A program made the position numbers and the translations under genes. Positions 30,501-38,805 of a DNA stretch of 64,000 nucleotides are shown here, one piece after another. Source of the stretch: Chryseobacterium nakagawai (GTDB lineage: Bacteria > Bacteroidota > Bacteroidia > Flavobacteriales > Weeksellaceae); contig NZ_LR134386.1 in assembly GCF_900637665.1 (NCBI RefSeq), forward strand, positions 4,084,501 through 4,148,500. The letters run 5' to 3'. Each line of letters starts with the position of its first letter. Position 1 is the stretch's first letter. The notes beneath the pieces are model-generated. The model did no database searches. It saw only the letters and a list, made by a program, of their open reading frames with translations, and had not been told where the DNA came from.

Positions 30501-31783
30501 CGGAAATCCCGGGAACACAGGTTCATAAAATCATGAACGTAAGTGTATTCCAATGGATGAACGTTGCCCAACCTTTTGAGAAAACTGTAAAAGGACAATG
30601 GCGTGGCGAAAACCATGCGTATCTGGATATTGAAAACTTTGCCAATGCTGAAGTGATCTTAAAATCTTCACAAGTCCCTACTCCAACATTCAACCTTTCC
30701 GTTGGTGATCTTCTACCGATTGAAAGAACACCTGAAGAAATCTATGATGCCCACATGTTCCATGGTGACAAATACCAGGGAATTACCGAAGTATCAGCCG
30801 TTGGAAACAAAGGAATTATAGGAAAAATCAAAGGAAATGGCGGAAAAGGATCTCTGTTAGACAATGCCGGACAGCTATTTGGACTTTGGTTACAGCTTAC
30901 CTTGGTAAAAGACCGTATTGCCTTCCCGGTAAAGATCAGAGATATTGAATTCTTTGGCGATATGCACGATCAGGAAGGTATTTTTGAATGCACCTGTATG
31001 CTGACTGAGCTTAACGATGAATTTGCCATTGCAGATATTATCCTGAAAAGAGACGGAAAAGTATGGTGCGCGATCACCGGATGGCAGAACAGAAGACTGG
31101 AAATTGATGCCGCATTATGGAATGTTTCCATGTCACCATTGCATAATCGTCTTTCTGAAGAGATTGCTCCGGAAGTATTTTTCTTCCATCAGGCGTATAC
31201 CAGAGTCGCGTCATGGGATTTTATCCTGAAAAGATATTTCAACCAGACGGAAAAACAGCATCATCTGCAATTATTACCGAACAAGAAGAAAAATTGGATG
31301 GTAAGCCGTGTTGCCGTAAAAGATGCCGTTAGAAACCTTCTTCGTCAGGAAAAAAATCATGCGTGCTTCCCAATCACCTTTGAAATACGTTCCGATGAAG
31401 TGGGGAAACCTTACCTCATCAGTGATTTCACAGAAAACATTCATATTTCATTGGCTCACAAAGGAAAAGAAGCTGTGGGGATTGCGAGATATGGCAAATC
31501 TGTAGGAATCGATATGGAACTCATGGAAGAACGCAGCGAAGGATTCTATGATCTGGTATTTACCGACAATGAATTAGCCTTGTTAAAAGGAAAAGATCAG
31601 GCAGAATGGACAACCCGCTTCTGGGTAGCGAAAGAAGCCTACGGAAAGTTCTTAGGAACCGGACTGAAAGGGAATCCAAAAGCCTTCGAGGTCGAATTTA
31701 TAAAAGATGATCACTTGTGGATCAACAACATTGAAATCAAAACTATTAAACATAAAAATTATATTATCGGATGGACACTGTAA
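27518..31783 (+). CDS. PUFA-synthase-like megasynthase 2: KS, AT, DH, 4'-phosphopantetheinyl transferase
   Basis: This 1421-residue protein complements megasynthase 1. The KS (about 1-460) has C207 in DAACASA, EAHGTGTPLGD and SNIGHAMPAAG. The AT-like domain (about 540-850) has S605 in GHSLGEW. A product-template/dehydratase hot-dog region covers about 945-1200 with H955 (HPYLIDH) and D1115 (DNAGQ), the usual His/Asp pair. The C terminus (about 1230-1421) is a Sfp-type phosphopantetheinyl transferase: D1332 and E1334 in VGIDMELM and WVAKEAYGK at 1369, which bind Mg-CoA. It therefore probably activates the ACPs of the same operon. No ACP lies within this protein; a free ACP follows directly. 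Having the transferase fused to the synthase resembles the PfaE role in PUFA loci. Confidence 0.9.
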   Translation: MKKTDVAVVGLSCVFPGAQDAHTFWQNIVNKVDSTQSAPADRIDPVHFSDATNPVDRFYCQRGGFIPDYEFDPTSFGILPLAVEGTEPDHLLTLDLVQKALEDAGVFQKNTSLEKAGIIIGKGNYTGPGATRAIEIVRTGEQISSLLQELLPQVSSADIEKVKHAFQERKGRFAADTAMGLIPNLVASLVANRFDLGGVAFTVDAACASALIAVDHAVQELQRGRSDMMIAGGVHTGQNAAFWSIFAQLGAMSRQQQIKPFSMDADGLLIGEGCGFVVLKRLEDAVRDQDKIYAVIKGVGVSSDGNGTSVMSPSVKGQLKALEQAWINADLDKNKVGYLEAHGTGTPLGDKTELQSLAQFFGKEEAAPVAGIGSVKSNIGHAMPAAGIAGLIKTCLALHHDTLPPTLYCENPTAEMQNTRFEPVQEAKNWSKTGLPKVAAVNAFGFGGINAHVVLEGYDMPKKDTVLLLARPTHAELVSALKNNETTTGEGDFRVAIFDPTPARIEKALKIVSKNLIWKNKQDIWYTSTPLLKDGGKVAFVFPGLDGLAKGEVESVSRYFGLTAPIETEGEGLLTDALNIFNTCSILDNSLKKLGIIPDMNAGHSLGEWLAGYSSELAEANSVKALIDVLNPETFELKDSKFIAIGAGIDVVQPFIAEISDLYVSNDNCPNQVILCGSNAALDQLVPQLKSKQIFHQVLPFQSGFHSPFIADKLDVILAGMEKAQFQKTKIPLWSATTLEPYPADQAAIRKLSAEHLVEPVRFRELTDKLYVEGVRVFIQVGTGGLIGFIDDTLKGKAFSTIASSVPARSALAQLQRVVASLFVEGKTVALDFLELQQHSKKSSGKGIKLELGSPIIRNFKEVKALAQAFETPKQYTASASAITAKSGHPLVQAFQDNVTDMIRMQEEVLTLFQNRPEITIPRPAQVAPVAQYATPQAPRSTTFTKDLYVTLESHPYLIDHSLLRQPKGWAHVADMEPVIPMTMIFEQLAEIAEAEIPGTQVHKIMNVSVFQWMNVAQPFEKTVKGQWRGENHAYLDIENFANAEVILKSSQVPTPTFNLSVGDLLPIERTPEEIYDAHMFHGDKYQGITEVSAVGNKGIIGKIKGNGGKGSLLDNAGQLFGLWLQLTLVKDRIAFPVKIRDIEFFGDMHDQEGIFECTCMLTELNDEFAIADIILKRDGKVWCAITGWQNRRLEIDAALWNVSMSPLHNRLSEEIAPEVFFFHQAYTRVASWDFILKRYFNQTEKQHHLQLLPNKKKNWMVSRVAVKDAVRNLLRQEKNHACFPITFEIRSDEVGKPYLISDFTENIHISLAHKGKEAVGIARYGKSVGIDMELMEERSEGFYDLVFTDNELALLKGKDQAEWTTRFWVAKEAYGKFLGTGLKGNPKAFEVEFIKDDHLWINNIEIKTIKHKNYIIGWTL

Positions 31784-31797
31784 ACGCAACATTAAAA

Positions 31798-32070
31798 ATG
31801 AACCACGAAGAACTTTTTACTTTATTAAAAGGTTTTATTACTGAAGTGATAGGTGCTGAATTTGTAGAGGAGATGGATATTACTCCGGAAAGTTCATTCA
31901 CCAAAGATCTTGAAATGGACAGCATCGAGATTGTCTCTTTCTCTGAAAAGATCAAGGCGCATTTTGGCGATCAGATCGACTTTACAGGTTGGTTATCTTC
32001 TATGGATCTAGACCAGCTTATTAATCTTGACCTTAGTATGATCATCAATTATATCTACGAATGCCAATAA
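31798..32070 (+). CDS. Free-standing acyl carrier protein
   Basis: The 90-residue four-helix ACP has its attachment site at S42 in LEMDSIEIVSF. I prefer the ATG at 31798 (MNHEELFTLLKGF), which starts at the expected first helix and lies 14 bases after the upstream stop; an in-frame ATG at 31771 would overlap the megasynthase end by 13 bases and add nine residues. Its sequence differs from the embedded DSIKR ACPs, so it probably serves another step, such as handing the chain to the hydrolase or acyltransferases. It overlaps the next gene by ten bases. Confidence 0.85.
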   Translation: MNHEELFTLLKGFITEVIGAEFVEEMDITPESSFTKDLEMDSIEIVSFSEKIKAHFGDQIDFTGWLSSMDLDQLINLDLSMIINYIYECQ

Positions 32071-32843
32071 TCACTGTCAATAATAAACAAGTTCATATAC
32101 AGGAACTCAATAAAGGAGCCGAACAAACCGTGGTACTGATCCACGGTATGTTCAGTAACCTGTCCATTTATTATTTTAATATTGCCCCCATTCTGGCAAA
32201 ACATTTCCATGTGGTGATGTACGATCTGAAAAGTCACGGTATGAGTGAACGCTTTTTGGATGGGTACGACCTTGATAACATGTCATCCGATCTGATTGGT
32301 TTAATGGATCACCTTCAACTGGAGAAAGTACATCTTACAGGCTATAGCTTCGGCGGTCTTATTGCTTTGAAAACAGCATTAACCTATCCTGAACGCGTCA
32401 ATCAACTGGTGGTGATGGAAGCTCCGGATCCTCAGGACGAAAAAGCCCGTAACATTATTGATGAATACAGCAAGGAATTCCTTGAGCATTATGTAGCCAA
32501 TTTTACAGATACTACCAAAGTCCAGATGGGCAAAAGACAAATGGAAAAGAACCATCGTATGTATGAGTTTCTGTTTAATCAAACCAGCATCAAAGCAGAT
32601 ATGATCAGGGAAAAACATTTCCTTGGTGAAGCTGATTTCAATCAACTGAAAGCTTCTACGTTATTGCTTTACGGTGCTGACTCCAACTGCAGACCTACAG
32701 GAGAATGGCTGCAGTCTCAAATCGGTTCAGCCGAACTTGAATTGATTTCCGGCGATCACAATATTCCGATTCAGGAACCTCAGCTTATCGCAGAGACGAT
32801 CGCTCAGTTTTTATCTAATATCTTAACGAAAAACCATGGCTAA
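32061..32843 (+). CDS. Alpha/beta hydrolase, probable chain-release or tailoring enzyme
   Basis: The 260-residue soluble enzyme has the alpha/beta-hydrolase signature: oxyanion-region LIHGMFSN near 26-33, nucleophile S96 in GYSFGG, acid D in LLLYGADSN and catalytic H in GDHNIP. It has no signal peptide. Its start overlaps the ACP gene and its end overlaps the glycosyltransferase gene by eight bases, so it is tightly coupled. In this setting I infer a thioesterase-like or acyl-transfer role on the ACP-bound product; ester hydrolysis of another substrate is possible. Confidence 0.8.
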   Translation: MPIITVNNKQVHIQELNKGAEQTVVLIHGMFSNLSIYYFNIAPILAKHFHVVMYDLKSHGMSERFLDGYDLDNMSSDLIGLMDHLQLEKVHLTGYSFGGLIALKTALTYPERVNQLVVMEAPDPQDEKARNIIDEYSKEFLEHYVANFTDTTKVQMGKRQMEKNHRMYEFLFNQTSIKADMIREKHFLGEADFNQLKASTLLLYGADSNCRPTGEWLQSQIGSAELELISGDHNIPIQEPQLIAETIAQFLSNILTKNHG

Positions 32844-35238
32844 ATTTGCATTTATAGTTCCACCCTTGACAGGACACGTCAATCCTACCCTAAGCATCGG
32901 TGCTACTCTGCTGGAAAGAGGGCATGAAGTAGTCTGGATCAGCCTTGACCCGACTTTAGAGGCTAAACTTCCGGAGGGAGGAAAATTATTACTGATCCAA
33001 TACGATCAGACCGACGAAGAAAAAAAAGAAAGCGAACAATATCTGGATATTATTTCCAAAAAAGTAGTGTACGGAATCGACAGTGTAAAGTTCCTTTACG
33101 AGGAAGTACTTATTCCACTGAACAGACATTGCTATAATGGAATTGTTGCTTTATTAAAGACCTATCAACCTGATTTGATTATCGGTGACCATCAGTTATT
33201 TGCTGCTCCGATAGCAGCAAAAGCATTAGGGATTCCTTGTGCCACTTCCGTTACGGCTCCGGCTGCCATTAAGATCATGAATGAGCTGCCAAAAGTACAC
33301 GAATGGGAAGTGAATCAAATCATCGATTTACAAAAAGAGCTAGGCTTCAACGAGGAGCGTTCTCTAGCAACTTCAGATCTGTTGACGCTTGTTTTAACTT
33401 CAACTTATTTCTTTGGTGAAATGGATGATCTAGCCCCTCAATATCAATTCACAGGGCCAGTTCTTACAGAACGTCGTATCTCATGTGAATTTGATTGGGA
33501 TAGATTAAAAAGTGCTACTAATAAAAAGATTTTAGTAAGCATTGGAACTACTTTCGATCACGATCATAAAAAGGCATTTTTCCAAAAGGTAGTAGACGCT
33601 TTCAAAGACGAAGACTTAACAGTTGTCGTGGTTTCTGATCCGCAGCTTTTCGAGCAGTGGCCAGACAACTTTATGGTGTATCAGCAGGTTCCGCAATTGG
33701 ATCTGTTACCTCATCTTGATGGCGTAGTTTGCCATGGCGGTCACAATACCGTTTCCGAAACCTTATCCAACGGAATTCCTTTGGTAGTCATTCCGATTGC
33801 GTATGACCAGTCGCATGTGGCAGGACGTGTAGTACGTACAGAGGCAGGTGAAAGACTTAATTTCAACAGATTTAAAGCCAATCACCTGAGAGAGGCAGTA
33901 CAACAAATTTTAAACAACCCGAGCTACCGTGAGGCCGCTCAAAAAGTAGGACAATCTTTTATGGAAGCAGGAGGAGCATCTACAGCAGCCAATTTATTGG
34001 AAACGGCGATTACTAAAGCCTCAAAACACGAAAAACCATCTAAATTTTTATTCGTTGTTCCGCCATTTTTCGGACATGTGAGCCCAACATTAAGTGTTGG
34101 TGCTAGTCTTATTGCCCGTGGGCACGAAGTAAAATGGTTCGGTATTACGCCTTTAGATAACAAACATATTCCTGAAGGAGGTTCTTACTACTATCCTGAA
34201 GAAGACCTTATTCCTTATCAGGATGAAATTACCCGTATTTTAAAAAGACAAGATGACGGTCCGGCTTGTTCCGGTCCTGAAGTCATGAAATTAGCTTTGG
34301 AAGAAACCTATGTTCCTTTTGCTAAAATGATGATGCCAGGATTAACCCGATTAACAGAAAGCTGGATGCCTGATGTAATTGTGAACGACTGTATTACATT
34401 CGGAGGTGCACTTTTCGCTCATAAACATAATATTCCTTGTGTAACAACAACTCCTGTTCCACCGGATGTCATGGGAGATACTGAAAAGAGTGCCCCAAAA
34501 ATCTGGGAATGGCAGCAAAATTTAATCAAAGACTTACAAAAAGAAGTAGGCATTCACGAAGAAGGAATTTATATTCATTCCCATAAACTGAATATGGTCT
34601 TTACTTCACAGGCTTTTGCAGGTTTTGATACCGTACCATCACATATGAAATTCGTAGGCCCGGTAAAAGGCCGTCCGAATGATGCTCCATTTGACTGGGA
34701 TAAATTAAATGCTTCTACCACTCCAAAGATCTTCGTATCACTGGGAACTTTGTTGGTAGACATCAGAAAAGCATTCTTTGAAAAGATCATCGCTGCATTC
34801 AAAGACCAACCGGTTACTGTGATTGCTGCTACTCCACCGGAAATCTTTGAAGAATGGCCGGAAAACTTTATCGTGAACAGTTTTGTGCCTCAATCTGCAG
34901 TGATGCAGCAAATGGATATGGTGATCTGCCACGGCGGTTTCAATACCGTGAATGACACATTCCGTAACGGATTACCGATGTTAATCACGCCTATTGCATA
35001 CGATCATTTCCATATTGCGAAATTAATTGAGCAGGCAGGCTGCGGAATCAGTATCCGATACAAAAGACTTCGTGTAGATGCTCTTCGTGAAACTGTTTTT
35101 GAATTATTAGAAAACCCTAAATACAGAGCAGCAGCCCAAGAGGTTCAGAACACCTTTACTCTTGCCGGAGGTAATGATAAAGCAGTAGAATTACTGGAAA
35201 ACTTTGTAGAGGAACATTCCACATTAGCTTCAGTATAA
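32836..35238 (+). CDS. Fused tandem UGT/MGT-family glycosyltransferase
   Basis: The 800-residue protein consists of two complete GT-B glycosyltransferases in series (about 1-398 and 402-800). Each starts with the same pattern, VPPLTGHVNPTLSIGA and VPPFFGHVSPTLSVGA, with the likely catalytic His at 14 and 414. Each ends with a nucleotide-sugar-binding block, VCHGGHNTVSETLSNGIPLV and ICHGGFNTVNDTFRNGLPML. The relatives are macrolide, zeaxanthin and rhamnolipid-type transferases (GT1). No signal peptide or membrane helix is seen. Two active-site sets suggest addition of two sugars to the synthase product, or one active and one supporting half. A fusion of this type is unusual and most easily explained by internal gene duplication. 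Confidence 0.88.
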   Translation: MAKFAFIVPPLTGHVNPTLSIGATLLERGHEVVWISLDPTLEAKLPEGGKLLLIQYDQTDEEKKESEQYLDIISKKVVYGIDSVKFLYEEVLIPLNRHCYNGIVALLKTYQPDLIIGDHQLFAAPIAAKALGIPCATSVTAPAAIKIMNELPKVHEWEVNQIIDLQKELGFNEERSLATSDLLTLVLTSTYFFGEMDDLAPQYQFTGPVLTERRISCEFDWDRLKSATNKKILVSIGTTFDHDHKKAFFQKVVDAFKDEDLTVVVVSDPQLFEQWPDNFMVYQQVPQLDLLPHLDGVVCHGGHNTVSETLSNGIPLVVIPIAYDQSHVAGRVVRTEAGERLNFNRFKANHLREAVQQILNNPSYREAAQKVGQSFMEAGGASTAANLLETAITKASKHEKPSKFLFVVPPFFGHVSPTLSVGASLIARGHEVKWFGITPLDNKHIPEGGSYYYPEEDLIPYQDEITRILKRQDDGPACSGPEVMKLALEETYVPFAKMMMPGLTRLTESWMPDVIVNDCITFGGALFAHKHNIPCVTTTPVPPDVMGDTEKSAPKIWEWQQNLIKDLQKEVGIHEEGIYIHSHKLNMVFTSQAFAGFDTVPSHMKFVGPVKGRPNDAPFDWDKLNASTTPKIFVSLGTLLVDIRKAFFEKIIAAFKDQPVTVIAATPPEIFEEWPENFIVNSFVPQSAVMQQMDMVICHGGFNTVNDTFRNGLPMLITPIAYDHFHIAKLIEQAGCGISIRYKRLRVDALRETVFELLENPKYRAAAQEVQNTFTLAGGNDKAVELLENFVEEHSTLASV

Positions 35239-35245
35239 TAAGCCT

Positions 35246-36517
35246 ATGAAAAGAAGATTGTTATTTGGCGAACGAATGTTACTGGGAGACGGAACAGAAC
35301 CGTTCAATGCGGTGATCCCTTTCAGACTCAGAGGTACCTTTGCATTAAAGGATATCCAGCAGGCTTTGGCTAAAATCCAGAAAAAGCATCCGTGGTTAAA
35401 AGCGTTGATCGCTCACGATGAGAAAAACATTCCCTGGTTTGATGTTCCTGAAAACCCAATTTCCATTCCGGTACGTATTGTTGCCCGAAAAAGCGACGAT
35501 CACTGGCAGGAAGAATCCAGAAAAGAATGGAATACCTTATTTGACCCTAAAAAATTACCCCTGATCCGGTTTGTCTGGCTTAAGGGGGAAAACGTTTCTG
35601 ACATGCTTTTTGCGTTCCACCATTGTTTATGCGATGGTGGTTCTGCAATGGCTTTTCTCAACGAATTTTTAAAAGTACTGGATAATCCCAATGCAGATAT
35701 TGGAATAGAAAACCCTATTTTAGGTATTGAGGATGTAGTTCCGGCGAATATTTTAAACAACCGTAAGCAAAAGCTTAAAGCAAAATTTATTGGAAGACTC
35801 GCTGCTACAGCCATTAAGATTATACCTACCGGTAAAAAATCCATTGATCGCAAGGACGACTATCTGCTTCATTGGAAATTGGATGAAACGGTATGCCAGC
35901 AACTGGTTTCTTATTGTAAATCCAATGGCGTGACGGTGAATACATTCTTAAGCGCGGCTTTATTGCAGGCCTTTAAAGAAGTAAAAAAAGAGGGCGCTTT
36001 TAATAAAGTTTCCTGTCCGGTAGACATCAGACGTTTTGCTTCACAGATCAAGAATGACCATATCTTCGCTTTTGGGCTGATGATTGTGGTTTCGGCTAAT
36101 GAAAAACTGAGCTTCTTAGAAAATGTACGTTCCATGCAGACTTCTGTAGAACGTAAAACCTCTAAGCTCAACCCTTATATTACTATGATGGTGATGGAGT
36201 CCGGACATGATGCACTGAATAATTTCACCAAGCTTTTAAAGAACGGAAAATCATCTAATGACTGTATGTTTTCCAATCTGGGACGCATTCAGATTCCGCA
36301 TGAGTATAAAGAATTTTCAGTAGATACTATTTTCAGTCCGTCTGTGATTGGCCCATTGGGAAATACAACGACATTGGTAGTGTCTACCTACCGCGGGAAA
36401 ATGGATTTTTCCTTTGTGGGAAGCGAAGGCTATTTACCTTATATTGATGCCATCGCCATCCGTGATGAATTTATGCAGATTATTAAATTACAACTGGAAT
36501 ACATTGCTGTATCATGA
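35246..36517 (+). CDS. Condensation/PapA-like acyltransferase 1
   Basis: The 423-residue protein has the condensation-domain/PapA fold signature: H125-H126-x3-D130-G in FHHCLCDGGSAMAF, the HHxxxDG catalytic motif. Later DIRRFASQIKNDH and SNLGRIQIP fit the alcohol-acetyltransferase/PapA class. No carrier or adenylation domain is attached, so it should transfer an acyl group, from CoA or from an ACP, to a hydroxyl, as PapA enzymes do for mycobacterial glycolipids. It starts seven bases after the glycosyltransferase stop and overlaps its paralogue by four bases (ATGA). I infer acylation of the glycosylated product. Confidence 0.85.
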   Translation: MKRRLLFGERMLLGDGTEPFNAVIPFRLRGTFALKDIQQALAKIQKKHPWLKALIAHDEKNIPWFDVPENPISIPVRIVARKSDDHWQEESRKEWNTLFDPKKLPLIRFVWLKGENVSDMLFAFHHCLCDGGSAMAFLNEFLKVLDNPNADIGIENPILGIEDVVPANILNNRKQKLKAKFIGRLAATAIKIIPTGKKSIDRKDDYLLHWKLDETVCQQLVSYCKSNGVTVNTFLSAALLQAFKEVKKEGAFNKVSCPVDIRRFASQIKNDHIFAFGLMIVVSANEKLSFLENVRSMQTSVERKTSKLNPYITMMVMESGHDALNNFTKLLKNGKSSNDCMFSNLGRIQIPHEYKEFSVDTIFSPSVIGPLGNTTTLVVSTYRGKMDFSFVGSEGYLPYIDAIAIRDEFMQIIKLQLEYIAVS

Positions 36518-37764
36518 TCAAAAGAAAACTAATGATGGTGGAAAGGATCATGTATGTAGATCCGGAAACCCCCGTAAACTGTATATTTGCAGCCAAAATA
36601 AAAGGAGAACTTCCGGAGCAGAATTTTAAAACTGCTCTGGAAAAAATCCAGCAAAAACATGCGTTGCTAAGAGTGGTTATCGACTCTAAAAGTGAGAAAT
36701 ATCCCTTTTTTATAGAAGAAAAAGAGATTGCTCCTATCCCACTCCGCATCGTAGAAAGAACAACAGACCAGGATTGGCTCACAGAGTCTCAAAAAGAATG
36801 GAAAATCTTATTTGAGGAAGAAAAAACACCACTAGCCCGTGTAGTATGGGTAAGAGGACAGGATTTTTCTGAAGTCTTTTGGGCAATCCCGCATTGTATT
36901 TCAGACGGAACTACCGGCGTTACCTTAATGCAGGAACTTCTTCAGCTGTTGGATAATCCAGATCTGGAGTTAGAACCTTATGAAGCGTTCACCTCCGTAG
37001 ATGAATTTTTACCTTCCAACTTTAATGTAAAAACTAAGAAGTTCAAGGCAAATCTTTATCTGATGTTTGCTAAATTCTTCTTCCTTTTACAACCAAAAAG
37101 TAAAAAGAAAAACCTGGGAAACAATTATGTTCTTCATCAAAAACTGGATGCGGAAACCACTTCTCAAATTACGGAGCGATGCAAAGCCAACGGAGTTTCC
37201 GTCCATGCTTTATTGTGTGCTGCGTTTATGCAGGCCTTTCAGGAAGTAAAAGGGAAAGAAGCCAAAGGTAAGGTGATCAGTCCCGTAGATGTTCGTCATT
37301 TTATTCCGGAGATCAAAGAAGATCATTTATTTGCCTTTGCTCCAACAGTTGATCTTGCTCTAAAAAAAGGAAGTTCAGACCTGTTGAATAATGCCCGACA
37401 CATCAAAGAAGACCTTATCCAGAAAATTGGTAAAATGGAAGCCCGCGAACTGCTGTGGATGGGTGAACAGATGCACCCTATTGTAGACCGCATGATCTCC
37501 ATGCTGAAATCCAGCAATGGCGGCCATGATGTGACTTTATCCAATATGGGAAGAATCAACATCCCAAGTGAGTATAAAAACTTCAAAGTAGATACCATCT
37601 TCAGTCCTACGGTTGCCTTCCCATGGCTGAACTCAAATACTTTGACAACGAGTACTTACAATCGTCAGATGGATTTTATATTTTTGTCCAACGAAGACTT
37701 CCTTCCCAAAGCGGAAGCCGCTAAAATAAAAGAGAAAGCCATAGCGCTTATGACCACCTCATGA
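36514..37764 (+). CDS. Condensation/PapA-like acyltransferase 2
   Basis: A 416-residue paralogue of the preceding acyltransferase. The motif here is P126-H127-x3-D131-G (IPHCISDGTTG), so the catalytic second His is kept while the first His is replaced by Pro. The downstream DVRHFIPEIKEDHLFAFAP and SNMGRINIP blocks parallel those of the first copy. The pair probably arose by tandem duplication and may acylate two positions. It overlaps the following membrane-protein gene by four bases (ATGA). Confidence 0.83.
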   Translation: MIKRKLMMVERIMYVDPETPVNCIFAAKIKGELPEQNFKTALEKIQQKHALLRVVIDSKSEKYPFFIEEKEIAPIPLRIVERTTDQDWLTESQKEWKILFEEEKTPLARVVWVRGQDFSEVFWAIPHCISDGTTGVTLMQELLQLLDNPDLELEPYEAFTSVDEFLPSNFNVKTKKFKANLYLMFAKFFFLLQPKSKKKNLGNNYVLHQKLDAETTSQITERCKANGVSVHALLCAAFMQAFQEVKGKEAKGKVISPVDVRHFIPEIKEDHLFAFAPTVDLALKKGSSDLLNNARHIKEDLIQKIGKMEARELLWMGEQMHPIVDRMISMLKSSNGGHDVTLSNMGRINIPSEYKNFKVDTIFSPTVAFPWLNSNTLTTSTYNRQMDFIFLSNEDFLPKAEAAKIKEKAIALMTTS

Positions 37765-38294
37765 AATTGAAATTTAAGCCGAAGCCACCTAAAAAGCTCA
37801 AAAAAACAACCCTTAAACGCTTTCTCATTAAGCGGACGATTTACTATGTCCTTCCGAATGTATTTTTCAATTTCATCATCGCCTATGCCAGCTTCAAAGA
37901 ATTAGGCTACACCCATTTTTTTTCAGGCGAACAAAACCTAGCCCGCCTTACTCTTCCTATGGCCCTATTTCTCCCCGTTGTCCTCACCATAGATATCATC
38001 AAAAGAGTAACTGATGCCGCCGGACAAGGCGCCATTGAGTTTACCGTAGATGAACAGTTAAATATTAAAAAACTAATGACCAAGCTGAGTATCCTGCATG
38101 GTGTGATTACGTGTTCTTTGGTGCTAACAATGCTTTTCTTAGGGCAGTATAATTTCTCAAAGGATTATAAGCTGGATGCTACGGCGATGGCTGTTGTGGT
38201 GGGAACACTGGCTGGGATTTTGTCTGTCGTGTTTGTTTATTTACCGGTGTGGAGATTGAGGAGGTGGATGTGTAGGAAAGTAACAGTAGTATAG
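37761..38294 (+). CDS. Small polytopic membrane protein, last gene of the operon
   Basis: The 177-residue protein starts with a very basic segment (KLKFKPKPPKKLKKTTLKRF) followed by about four membrane helices (around 30-48, 63-82, 110-128 and 143-163). No family is recognised. The ATGA overlap with the acyltransferase and its position as the last gene of the operon suggest it works with the lipid product, for example at the membrane where it is finished or moved. That is inference. Confidence 0.7.
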   Translation: MKLKFKPKPPKKLKKTTLKRFLIKRTIYYVLPNVFFNFIIAYASFKELGYTHFFSGEQNLARLTLPMALFLPVVLTIDIIKRVTDAAGQGAIEFTVDEQLNIKKLMTKLSILHGVITCSLVLTMLFLGQYNFSKDYKLDATAMAVVVGTLAGILSVVFVYLPVWRLRRWMCRKVTVV

Positions 38295-38472
38295 TTAAAA
38301 AGCATTAAGGTTTCTCAATATATTATTTGTTAAACTTCTTTTGTATTTAAAGTCTGGGACGAATATCTATATGTAAAAAATTACTGAATAAAAGCTACAT
38401 TTTCAAGATTATTATACTAAAATTTCACTATTTTTAAGGTTGAATTAAATTTCAACTTTATTAAATCGTACT

Positions 38473-38799
38473 ATGATAGACAAAAGTACAATAGAAAAAC
38501 TTATAAAATTTCGCGATGAACGAGATTGGGAACAGTTTCATAATTCAAAAGATTTGGCATTAGCTTTATCTATTGAAGCATCCGAGCTTTTGGAAGTATT
38601 TTTATGGAAAAAAAACGAAGATTTTAATAAGGATAAATTAGAAGAAGAATTAGCTGATGTATTCATGTATGGTTTACTTCTTGCCCACAAAAATAATATA
38701 GACATTAATGCTATTATTTTAAAAAAACTACAGAGAAATAATGAAAAATATCCTGTAGAAAAGGCAAAAGGAAAATCAAATAAGTATGATGAATTGTAG
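38473..38799 (+). CDS. MazG-like nucleotide pyrophosphohydrolase
   Basis: The 108-residue all-helical protein carries the MazG metal-binding pattern: SIEASELLEVFLW followed about 20 residues later by EEELADVFMY. Such enzymes hydrolyse non-canonical or excess (d)NTPs. It starts 178 bases after the megasynthase operon and ends seven bases before the large helicase-like gene, so the two form a unit. Base composition drops sharply compared with the preceding operon. Together with its partner I infer a conflict or defence module rather than housekeeping. Confidence 0.8.
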   Translation: MIDKSTIEKLIKFRDERDWEQFHNSKDLALALSIEASELLEVFLWKKNEDFNKDKLEEELADVFMYGLLLAHKNNIDINAIILKKLQRNNEKYPVEKAKGKSNKYDEL

Positions 38800-38805
38800 T
38801 ACTAA

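Noticed and set aside
20455..31783. Canonical EPA/DHA (Pfa) synthase
   Set aside because: The domain order is different, there are only two embedded ACPs, the PfaC-type double dehydratase is missing, and glycosyltransferase and acyltransferase genes are linked instead.
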